From positions 620,001-684,000 of the forward strand of contig JAUKUA010000004.1 in the NCBI GenBank assembly GCA_030549175.1: DNA of 64,000 nucleotides. Direction: 5' to 3'. Positions 22,818-31,383 of this stretch are shown piece by piece; positions within the stretch are counted from its first letter, which is position 1; every line of letters starts with the position of its first letter. The notes below the pieces were generated by a model, which did no database searches, had not been told where the DNA came from, and saw only the letters and a program-made list of their open reading frames with translations. The position numbers and the translations under genes were made by a program. Source of the DNA: Lasiosphaeris hirsuta. Lineage: Eukaryota; Ascomycota; Sordariomycetes; Sordariales; Lasiosphaeriaceae.

Positions 22818-22845
22818 GGCCGTAGAGGCCGCAACTACCACGCCG

Positions 22846-23430
22846 GCTTGGAAGGGCTCGACTAAGCTGCAGAGCTCGTCGATGAATGTTCCCAGCTAAC
22901 TAATGAGAAGCTCGAACTTACTTGGCCTTGTCGGAAACCGCCCACCAGAGCTTCTTCATGATGCTGATTCTCTTTTGCATCTTGTTTGATTCGCCGATAC
23001 GATCCTGGTGTTCTCTGGCCAAGGCCTCTGATTGCAGAAGCTTGGTTGCCGCGAGCTCGGACAGGAGATGGCTCGATCCACCGCTCTCAGTGCGGCACTG
23101 GACCCTATATTTCTTTCCAAGCGTCTCCACGTCGAGAAGCAAGAGCTTAATGCTGCTCAGGCTGACCGTGACAGCCTGGAAGAGACCGCTACCCGTTCTC
23201 AGCCGCTCGTCCAGCCCCGCCTCATCGGCAGCCCAGCCGAGAGCATCGCCCCATCGTTCAAGCTTTTTCTGCTGGATGAGCAGCTGCGGTTGCAAGATTC
23301 CGGAATCCTTACCTAGACTCTTGGCTGTTATGTATATTTCGTACGCCGAAAGGGAGACCTTGAAGAGATTGATGCCAGTGTTTACGGATCCGAAGGCGAT
23401 GGCGGGGATTGCAGCAGTTGAGACGGCCAT
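22846..23430 (-). pseudogene. HeLo-domain (HET-s/HELLP-type) gene, interrupted
   Basis: HeLo domains are N-terminal helical-bundle domains of fungal programmed-cell-death proteins such as HET-S. From ATG 23430 the frame runs about 170 residues with the family hallmarks: small-residue-rich helix (AIAFGSVNTGINLF), a tyrosine/lysine segment (AYEIYITAKSLGKD), then the QLLIQQKKLERWGDALGW element and KLLLLDVE. It ends at TAA 22918-22920. Downstream sequence in a shifted frame continues the expected last helix of the domain (LGTFIDELCSLVE), but is preceded by an in-frame TAG (22896-22898). A GTAAGT splice donor overlaps the first stop, so an intron is an alternative, but the homology seems to run straight through it. 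No NB-ARC/NACHT or repeat domain follows on this strand. Confidence 0.7.
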
Positions 23431-23648
23431 GGCGCATGGACCGACTCCACGCAACTCTGCATCTCAGAGCGCGTCCCTGGATGCCTTTGGAGTGCAGCGC
23501 GGCCTATGTAACCATGTATGCGGATTGTGAAAATGGTTAACCATCAACCAGCTGTTCTCCACAGAAGAGACGTTCATTTTACCTAATACAATTATTAAGA
23601 CGAGAATACCCTCTTTTTTGGGGTTTAGTAATCGGATGAATATTCTTA

Positions 23649-23717
23649 GATGCAGCACGTGTCGACCCAGCAGTACCCTAGACCGTCGGCTCTGGTCTGA
23701 CCGATGTAGTATTGTAT
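23649..23717 (-). pseudogene. fragment of a HET domain (heterokaryon incompatibility)
   Basis: About 23 codons on the minus strand read IQYYIGQTRADGLGYC followed by WVDTCCI and a stop. HET domains carry a conserved [Y/F]xW[V/I]D[T/S]xCI block followed by DK; here the block is followed at once by TAA. The preceding sequence is in a different frame. Only this motif survives. It lies 220 bp from the HeLo relic on the same strand. Confidence 0.5.
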
Positions 23718-23723
23718 CTTCTT

Positions 23724-24078
23724 GAATGTCCTGGAAGGCATCGAGGTGATTATTGATGGCCAAGACCATGGGCGCTCTGGGCTCCGAATCGGCCTCATGC
23801 CGCTGGCATATTTTGCGCGTGCTAAACGTCCTTGACATGACTTGAGCCACGTGAAGGGCGTGCTCGTTTGGTACGCCGGCCACTGCGTTGGCGACGAGTT
23901 CCATGACATTGCCGACAGCACGTGTGGCTGTTGAAGCTGTGCCTCCATAGGACGGGAAAGAATGGCGCGTTATAGCCATGATAGTAATGATGGCTGTGGC
24001 TACGGTATCCTCGACTGGCGGTGGGAGGCCAGCGAAGGATTCTTCGGGCCGGTTTTTGTACGGAGGGGGTTCATCCAA
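23724..24078 (-). pseudogene. unrecognised ORF upstream of the HET fragment
   Basis: A minus-strand frame starting MDEPPPYKNRPEES (ATG 24078) encodes about 118 protein-like residues (AVGNVMELVANAVAGVPNEH, then PMVLAINNHLDAFQDIQ). At about 23720 another frame takes over with the HET motif. I read this as the 5' part of the same decayed gene, joined to the HET fragment by a frameshift. A separate small gene is possible. Confidence 0.35.
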
Positions 24079-25166
24079 GGTTCATTTTATTTTCCTCTCC
24101 ATTTTTCTTTTCCATTTTCTTGGTCGTCGTTGTTGTTGTTGCCTGGCCCCCAATCTGATGGTCGACAATGTTCCCATTTTTGCAATTGAATGGGAGGAGC
24201 CCTCAGCTTGATCTTTTGTAAGGTGTGTATACGACCGAGTGTCTGGACGCAGACTTCGGCTCTGCTAGAGTTTGTTTCTGTCAACTCGGCCGTGAGAACT
24301 CCATGGTTCGCCAGCCCTAACCCTACAGGCACCTGTTTCCATTGTCGTGCCAGCGGCGACTTGCGATGCGCCAACCTCGAGTCAACGAGCCGACGCAAAA
24401 CCTCGAGCGCCCGGTTGATAAAACGTCGTGTTATTATAGCCGCCAGCTCCTAGCGACGGCGAGCATGGCCGAAGCGAAGGAGGCGGGCCCCTTCGCAATG
24501 TCCATTCAGTTTGAGATGGGACGTTGGAAACTCGGTTTGGCTGATCTAGATTGCCGAGATGGACCTGGGTAAAGTGTGAACGTGAACGGAGACAGCACGT
24601 CATCGGGGTCTGGATCATCGCCTTTGGTCTGATGTATTGCCGCTGCATCGAGCGCCAAGTTCAAAAAGAGGCGCGGCATGTCAGCACTTTGTGCCACCGA
24701 GACAAAAGGGCAATGCGTCCTCTGCGCTCTCAATTGGCAAGTGCGAAAGCCTTAGATAAACAGGGAGCCGCGAAGGGGCACGGGGGGGAACTCTAAACCT
24801 TTCCAAGAGCCCCCCCCCCCTCACTGGCTTGGGCATCATGCCGCGCCAAAGGTTGCCGCGTGTGTCGGTATGATCGCCGTGGGAAAAGACATTGCATTCT
24901 GCCGGTTTCCACGTCCGCGCGCTCGCCTCGCCGCCCCGCCAAGACCTCCGATCTGTCGCATCATGGCTCCCGACGACTTATAAAGCCCTGGCGGCCAGGT
25001 CGGGGGGGACGCATGATTTTACTCTGGTCCTCCAACGCTGTCTCTTTCTCTCCATCTTCGACTTCGATTCTCTCGTTCGACCGGTTCGACATTTCTTTTC
25101 AACACTCTTTAATTTAATATTTTATTTCGTGACCGCTTGGACGGCTCATTCCTTCCTTTCTCCACC
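24079..25166. promoter_or_regulatory. upstream region of the small secreted protein gene
   Basis: No gene up to about 24900. A TATA-like TTATAAAG lies near 24978, and a strongly pyrimidine-rich leader (about 25020-25165) precedes the ATG at 25167, a common layout for highly expressed fungal genes. Confidence 0.45.
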
Positions 25167-25741
25167 ATGCAGGCCAAGACTTTCATCCTCGTCGCTCTCG
25201 CGAGCATGGGCTCCGCCCGCTTCGCCCAAGAGGGTCTCGTACAGGGCTTGATCCAGGCCCTCGATGACTTTGGTGCTCCGGGCGCCGCCGGCACTCTGGC
25301 CGGCCAAAGCCCGAGCACCCTGCTCGCCGGCGCCAGCGCCTGCGCCAAGGTACTTGCTCTTCTCCCCCCCCCTCCCCCACTCTAAGCCACCTGGGAGGCA
25401 TCAAACTAATCCTTATCCCGCAGCTCGAGCTCGCCGACCAGATCGTCGCCCAGCTAGGCAACGACGCGCAGGTCATCGCCGCCGCTGCCGCCCTGGTGGC
25501 CGCCGAGAAGAACTTCAACCCCTTCGCGCAGTCCATCCCCACCATCTGCAGCGACGCCTCGCTCCCGGCCACCGAGGCCCTGCGCGGCATCGTGCCCCTG
25601 GTCGACCCGGCCGTGGTCGGCTCTGACGTCGAGAACGCCAACTCGGCCACCTCGCTGCAGTCGCCCTTTGACGCCACTGGCCTCAGCGTCGCTGATGTCG
25701 TCCGTGCCCAGGGCTTCTCCAACTTCACTGACCAGGCTTAA
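25167..25741 (+). CDS. small secreted protein, conserved fungal family
   Basis: Two exons: 25167-25349 and 25424-25741, intron 25350-25423 (74 bp, GTACTT...CCGCAG with a poly-C run inside), 166 residues. An N-terminal signal sequence (FILVALASMGSARF) is followed by an Ala-rich helical protein with LADQIVAQLGND, AALVAAEKNFNPFAQSIP, TICSD and SLQSPFDATGLSVADVVRA. The same motif order occurs in a widespread family of small secreted ascomycete proteins of unknown function, sometimes mis-annotated from low-complexity similarity as circumsporozoite protein. Two conserved cysteines (in ASACAK and ICSD) could form one disulfide. GC-rich codon use and the pyrimidine-rich leader suggest strong expression. 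Function not known. Confidence 0.85.
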
Positions 25742-26160
25742 ATGTCCGAGTAGTAGTAGTGGGGTGTGAGCTGGTGAGGGGTGTGCTAGGGGAGGAATGA
25801 AGGAGGGTGGTGAGGGAGAGATGGCCGTATAATTGTATCATAGGGGCGTAGGATATGCGTTGCAATCTTTTTTTTTTTTTCTAACTAGAAACCATGACTC
25901 AGAATACTATCTGTATGAAAGTGACTTGACTGCACTTCCGATCAGCTGTCTCCATTATAAGCGGTATCAAGTAGGTCACATATGAAACACACGTGTAACC
26001 CGGAGCGCCCAATGATACTAGATGCTCGCTGTCATTTCGCCCAAAGACTTGATATCCTCCGACAACAGCCACAGGTTGTCCATCCTTCCTCGTCACCCGG
26101 AGCAATTGCCGATGAATGATGTACAGTCCGAAGCCATCAATCTGGGTCGGCTGCTCTGAG
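25742..26160. other. 3' flank, no gene
   Basis: Probable 3' UTR of the secreted protein gene, a short poly-T run near 25869-25880, and no ORF of interest before the P450 relic. Confidence 0.5.
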
Positions 26161-26553
26161 TTAATAGCAGCAAAGTCGAAATGGCGGAGGAGCTAGAGCC
26201 CAGGTCAGAACCAAATCCAAACAGTCCAACTCAAGAAGTATCAAACTTAAATCAACAATGACTTTATTCATCTCCATCAACCCAATCGACCGTCCCAAAC
26301 ACTGAAACTTGCCACTCCCAAAGGCCAAATCCACTACGGTAGCCATGTACCGAAACTTCTCACTCCCGGGCTCCGCCTCAATCCAGCGCTCAGGCCGAAA
26401 CACATCGGCATCCTCCTTAAACAAGTCCTTGCGAAGCATTATGGCTGGCATGTTGCACCCAATCTAGGTGCCAGCTGGTAGCGCGCGGCTGCTGACGGTA
26501 GTGCCGCCCGGCAGCGCAATGGTTACGCAGATCAAGAAGTCGGAGCCGGCACA
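26161..26553 (-). pseudogene. C-terminal relic of a cytochrome P450
   Basis: The minus strand encodes the last part of a microsomal P450: CAGSDFLICVT, ALPGGTTVSSRALPAGT, then a TAG stop (26464-26466) where the family has Lys/Xaa before IGCN, then MPAIMLRKDLFKEDADVFRP, ERW, and the heme loop FGSGKFQCLGR with the Cys ligand intact (codon 26299-26301). The I-helix, ExxR and everything upstream are absent: further 5' is AT-rich DNA. P450s are frequent partners in fungal secondary-metabolite and RiPP clusters, so this may be a lost tailoring enzyme of the neighbouring peptide cluster. Confidence 0.85.
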
Positions 26554-26599
26554 CTAAGAGAGAAGAGGTCAGAATTAGGATTGGGGAGGGGAGGGAAAG

Positions 26600-26890
26600 G
26601 GGGGGTGCTTAGGGTATTGTACACACTCGATATCACGGTGAAAGAGAAACTAGTCTTAAATGTCGACGATATTTATCTTATTCTCCACTATTATTAGGTT
26701 TATAACTAGTTAATGTTCCCTGATATGCGTTAAAAGGTTCAGTTAACCGTTATAATTCTTATTCAAAGTTGTACCGCCACTCGGCCGAGAGTCCTTACTT
26801 ATATGCTAATAAATAAAGAACGAATCGTAGTGTATTATATATTAGCATGCCTATATATTAAGCAGAATTAGGTCAGTTGTGGTCAGCCAA
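26600..26890. repeat. AT-rich, TpA-rich block, RIP-like
   Basis: Abrupt fall in GC with many TA steps (TATATATTAGC, TTATATGCTAATAAAT). This composition is typical of sequence that has passed through repeat-induced point mutation. It lies exactly where the P450 relic loses its 5' part. Confidence 0.5.
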
Positions 26891-26970
26891 GATTCCCACC
26901 AACAAAGATCCCTCGATGGTATCTATCTCGACCTCCAGCTGCACCATACGCACTCCCCTGGCCACCAGTA

Positions 26971-27838
26971 ATGTCGGCCGCTAGTCCGGAAGCCAAGGTT
27001 ATGGTTGTGACCCGAACTCTCCTTCCATTCCTAGCCTATCCTCAGCACACGAAACCGGCCGAAGATGATGATGCGTGGGAACGACTTCTCCAAATTTGCT
27101 CTTTCACACAACTCTCTCTCTCTCTCATTCACGGCTTCAACTTCCTCTTCCTCTTTATTCAACTCGTCTCCAACGTCTAAGGCATCGAGTTCCCAGATAT
27201 TGCTAGTCTCGACTATACCATCCTCCCGTTGTGGGTTATTTACCTTAACCTGATCTGCCTGTTGGGGCTTGACTTCAAGAAGATGTTCATAAGACTCCGC
27301 GGCGAGTCTACACCCCCGGCGAATTCAAGAGGCCCGCGGATTTTGCCTTGGCCATTCTTCTCTTTGAGGTCCTCCGCCTTCTCAGCACAACCTTTGCGCA
27401 GGTCACTTCGTCGTGGGCCCTCGGGATCGTTATCGCTCTTATAACAGTGGGCTTCGGCTTCTGCACCACAGAGCACGCCTTCGTGCAGCCGGTCCATGAT
27501 ACGATACAGACCTGCCTGTATCACTTCATGACGCGCACTTCATGACGCGCAACGTGGAAGTATGGACGTGGTTGCCACAGAATGGCGCAACCGAGGATTT
27601 TGAGCCCACCTGGGCCAAATGCACTCGGTATTGTCACTGCCTTGTAAGGGTTTGCAGTTTGTGTGGGCTTTTGGTGGGCTTGTTCTCAGATGTTGACGTG
27701 GAGGGCATGCTACCCGAGGGGAAGACGGAGATTGATGCAACGTCTGGTGTGTCGGCCACATCGATCACAGCATCGAGAGACACTGCACTCAAGGTAGACC
27801 TCGTACGTCAACGCTCGTCAACCACAACGGCTTGCTAA
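26971..27838 (+). pseudogene. decayed multi-pass membrane protein gene
   Basis: Hydrophobic, protein-like sequence runs through several frames: LIHGFNFLFLFIQLVSNV then an in-frame TAA (27178-27180), continuing IEFPDIASLDYTILPLWV and NLICLLGLDFKKMF; a frame change near 27300; YTPGEFKRPADFALAILLF and ALGIVIALITVGFGF with further membrane segments; then a perfect 14-bp direct duplication (27523-27536 / 27537-27550) that truncates the frame. Beyond it the original frame resumes (NVEVWTWLPQNGATEDFEPT). At least three disabling lesions are visible. I do not recognise the family: about three or four membrane helices with a polar C-terminus. It lies between the P450 relic and the peptide precursor. 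Confidence 0.6.
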
Positions 27839-27934
27839 TTCGCTCTTACAACTTAACATGAACAAAACAAAACAAAACAAGAAGACCGCTGTCATCTCAA
27901 CCTCCTGGCACTAGAATAGTACTAGGTTAAAAGT

Positions 27935-28348
27935 CTATGACTCGCTGGCAGCTTCCTCTCCCCTGGCAGTACCAGCACTACGGCGACGAAACATCTTAGC
28001 CGCCTTGTCCCATGAAAAGTCCCACGCAGTAAACTTCCACAACTCCTCATCAGCCGGGGGAGCAACCTCAGCACGACGATGCTTCTTGCTTGACAAGTCC
28101 CATGAGAAATCCCAATTGGTGAACTTCCACAGCTCTTCAGTGGGAGGAGGAGCAACCTCAGCTCGCTGGTCGAGCTTTTCGACGCCGGAAGCTGCCATGC
28201 ATGATTAGTACGACTTTTACAAGCGCGGATGCTTTGGCTGACTCAAAGCTTCGGGTATGGGAACGGGAAAGTTCGTACCGGGAGCGGGTAGAGCTGATGC
28301 TCCGATGGCGAGGAGGGCCACGATGGAGGTGAGGTGTTGAAGTTGCAT
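27935..28348 (-). CDS. secreted precursor with two Kex2-flanked repeats, candidate RiPP precursor
   Basis: Two exons: 28279-28348 and 27935-28191; intron 28192-28278 (87 bp, GTACGA...GCAG with a perfect TACTAAT branch site); 108 residues. Residues 1-23 form a signal peptide ending in ALPAP. After a short leader ending in DQR (31-33) come two consecutive 30-residue repeats, 34-63 and 64-93. Each starts AEVAPP, contains EELWKFT-x-WDFSWD and ends in a basic cluster (KKHRR / MFRRR), the expected Kex2 cleavage site. A short acidic tail follows. Signal peptide, tandem repeats and dibasic sites are the hallmarks of Kex2-processed repeat proteins, including precursors of ustiloxin/phomopsin-type fungal RiPPs. 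Two UstYa-type genes lie within 4 kb. The conserved core has Trp and Phe but no Tyr or Cys. The alternative is an unmodified Kex2-processed peptide (pheromone- or repellent-like). Confidence 0.8.
27983..28072 (-). repeat. precursor repeat 2 (90 bp, 30 codons)
   Basis: Second repeat, directly abutting the first. It ends inside the RRR cluster. Confidence 0.85.
28073..28162 (-). repeat. precursor repeat 1 (90 bp, 30 codons)
   Basis: First of two in-frame repeats of the precursor peptide. It ends with KKHRR. Differs from repeat 2 at many third codon positions. Confidence 0.85.
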
Positions 28349-29471
28349 TTTTGCTTGGATTGGGTTGTACTTGGCGATCTCCTTTTACCTGGGGATTGCA
28401 GTGTGAGATTTGGAGTAATGGAAGAGGGGAACAAGGCGCTGGCTCTTGATGATGTGGAGTGGATAAGAGTTGCCTAGGTGTTTGCTGGAGAGGATATCAA
28501 GGACTGAAAAGGGATCTGGAGTGATACTTGTAGGAAGCCGACTCTGGACGAGCCGGCGAGTCTAGACTTGAGATGTGGTATGGCATCCATCTTGCTCTCA
28601 CCAGCATAGCCACCGCTACTCTGCCACTTCAATTACAGCATCCTCAGGTCGTTCGTTGTATTGGTAAAGTGATGTCCACCTATCAAAACTTCGAACCGAC
28701 ATGCTGTTAATCCCGGTCGGCGTCCAAAGGCCCTTCAGAGACGGGTAGTCACATGCAGGATTTGAATCACTTGTCTTGTTATCTACGAGCTAGGCATAGC
28801 CGTCATAATTAAGGGGAATCAGGAAAACGCCTTGCTCGCAACCATGACCATCCTAGGGTTGTGGCTTTCTCACTCCAAATCTGGCAGGCTGTGTAAAACA
28901 ACGAAAAAGTGCACTGTGGTAGACATTTCATTCATGTCCCGTTTGATGTTATCACCGATTTCCAAACGTGTGATGCTATTGGACAGGAGAAAAACTCACA
29001 GCGCTCGGGTTTGCGTTCAGCCCTGAATGCGTTAGCAGGGCAGCATTCCGATTAGTGGATATGGGATACTAGCCGGAACACCCCTGCCTAACACCCCCCC
29101 CCCCCCCCTTTTCTTCCCCTTTTCTTTCCCTTCCTTCATCATCTACACAACGCACGGAACAATTTCCCATTGGGAGGCCTGCAACTGTCTCGGAACGATT
29201 GAGCGTACCAGCCAAGGCGCTGCTGACAGCCACAACAACACATGCACATCAATTTGAGCCTACCGATTGGATGAATTACTTGACCGTTTGACAGGCAAAT
29301 GCGTTTATCGGGTATCTCCAAGGTGTACTTTGGCTCGTTCAATGACGGTGGTGTAATTCCCAGAAGGGGGCATGTATGAAAGTCTGTCGTTCCCCACCGC
29401 AGAGGCATTCTTTCCACCTCTCCGCCCACCTCTAAACATCTTCACTTTGACAGAGATCTAAGCTACCTACA
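28349..29471. promoter_or_regulatory. divergent intergenic region between precursor and UstYa-like gene A
   Basis: No gene seen. The precursor (minus) and UstYa-like gene A (plus) start at the two ends, so this 1.1 kb may hold a shared bidirectional promoter. A poly-C run lies near 29094-29108 followed by a T/C-rich stretch. I could not identify a specific operator. Confidence 0.45.
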
Positions 29472-30598
29472 ATGTGGTCTTATTCAGCTCTTGCTTCCAC
29501 ATTTTCCGTCCGTTCATCATTGGAGAAGACTGAACAAGATGGGTCTAGCGAACAAGGAGATCAGGAATCTGAGCCCTTTATGCCTACTAGCCATCTGCAC
29601 GAGGGCCACTGGCAAAGGCACTGGAGCAAATGTAGCTGGCGCGCAATTGCCATTCACGCCATAGTTTTAACTGCCAATATTGCTCTTCTGGCAGTCTTGG
29701 CATCGCAAATAACAAAGCTCCATGGTTGTCAGCATGTGTGCAGTAAGTTCCACCTTTGCCGTTCAGTGCAACGAGCTGATACCCGTCGTTCTAGCGTCAA
29801 TGATGCCCGACGCTGGCTTCGAACTGCGCAAGTTCGACTTCCATCCAATCTACAAGGCCGCCGGAATTCTGAATCCCAACAAAAAGAGTCCTCTTTTCAC
29901 CGGGCCACCAAGACCAGCGTTAGAATCAGCTTGGGCCGAGCTCCAACGGTACAGCGACATCAAAGTATCCGAACAGGAACTGGGGCCGTTTGCAGCTGAT
30001 GAGACGCTTGTCCGACTCACAGACGGAAGTGGCGCCTATGCGATGCTGGCAGTTTATCACGGTCTGCACTGCGTCGAACGCATGCATCACGTTTTCTACG
30101 CCGATCATTACTACCCGAATCTCACCGATACCGAGACTTTTCTGCTAAATCAGCACACAGAGCACTGTCTAGATTACCTCAGACAGTACGTCCAGTGCAA
30201 CGCAGACACGACCCTGATCCCGATGCATTGGGGAGAATCGTGAGTCTTTTTCCTTTTTCCCGGACCGTAGTCCACATGCCTCACCTAGCTGCTAACAAAG
30301 CGCCGCCCACAGAGGGCCAAAGCCGTCTGCCATCGACAATGGCAACCACCAGTGCGTTTCTTGGGAAGGAATCGAGGATTGGACGTTGAAGCACAGTTTT
30401 GACCCTTTGACACCGGGTTTGTTGCGTCATCCCAAGTTTGGTGAGTCGCTTTATTCATGACGCGGTCTGTGATGGACACAAAGTTGTGCCAGTGGCTAAA
30501 AGGTTCTCTAAATAGGGGATCCATATGTACCTAACCCGGATGATCGCCATCTTAATCTGGGGGTTGCGTCGGGGATGCATGGGGGACGGGTTAGCTAG
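29472..30598 (+). CDS. UstYa-like (DUF3328) membrane oxidase A
   Basis: Four exons: 29472-29742, 29795-30239, 30313-30440, 30516-30598; 308 residues; all junctions keep frame (GTAAGT, GTGAGT, GTGAGT donors). UstYa/UstYb proteins are short type II membrane proteins required for oxidative macrocyclisation of ustiloxin-type peptides. Seen here: a polar cytoplasmic N-terminus, one transmembrane helix at about 57-80 (AIVLTANIALLAVLASQI), the SPLFTGPPRPALESAWAEL region, and both family signature motifs, HGLHC at 179-183 (in YHGLHCVERMHHVFY) and HTEHC at 211-215 (in HTEHCLDYLRQYVQC). The C-terminal CVSWEGIEDW element (exon 3) is also typical. Length fits the family (about 230-310). It probably acts in the secretory lumen on the neighbouring precursor; that link is inference from proximity. 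Confidence 0.88.
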
Positions 30599-31383
30599 TA
30601 GATGCCAAAAATGAAATGAGGTTTTTGATGATTTGTATTACATCGAGCGACGGGGCAACACATGAGTTGAAACGAGGGGTGTTGTCCGTCGATACATGAT
30701 AATTTACCTGCCCTACTACGTACATCCCACTCTCATGGCCCACCCACCCCCTTTTTGCAGCACCACTTCTATTTTCCACTCTCAGTGCTTCCTTGTTGCC
30801 TGCAAGTACATACCCGTTTATTGTGGGGCGAAGCAGAAATATTGGGAAATGGTGATGGGCCCGGTTGTGTGTTATCAATGGAGGTCAGGATCTGGAATCC
30901 TGGCCTGCACTCGGCATATTCAATTAGAAGGCAGAGAGGAATCATGGATATATAAAAAGGGGTGGCGTCCTTAGCGCTTGCACAAAACTTCCAAGGCGGA
31001 CTTCTGCGCCTCCGACTCAAAGCTGCCAAGGCGGTGGGGCGGAGCAAATCACCCATCGTATGTATCGCAGGGCACTAGAGCAACCCAACTGCGTGATTGG
31101 TGTCGTTCCCCTGAAACGGCTGGAGTGAGCATTTTCCTCAGAACGCCACTATCATCAGCTGCCCAACATCAAGTGTCCTTTGCTCAGCTTAGTTCTATAG
31201 GTTAGACCGTGTTGTGCTAGATCGCGTCCCTCCCAAAACTCACAAGTCCAGGCTGTTTTCTGTTTTCAGCACTCCAGCTATCAAGGTACAAGTAACCTCA
31301 TCCCTTTCCCACCAACGCACCCACTTTGCTCCCTTGCCATAACTTGAAAATCTCCACAGCCAGGTACCCAAAACCTTGTTGTC
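30599..31383. promoter_or_regulatory. upstream region of UstYa-like gene B
   Basis: No gene seen. A strong TATA-like element, TATATAAAAAGG, lies at about 30949-30960, some 420 bp before the ATG of gene B; it would imply a long 5' UTR or an unseen exon. Confidence 0.4.

Noticed and set aside
22918..22974. Clean GTAAGT donor at the end of the HeLo ORF
   Set aside because: Taken alone it suggests an intron, but coding similarity to the last HeLo helix continues immediately after it in a shifted frame, so a frameshift is the simpler reading.
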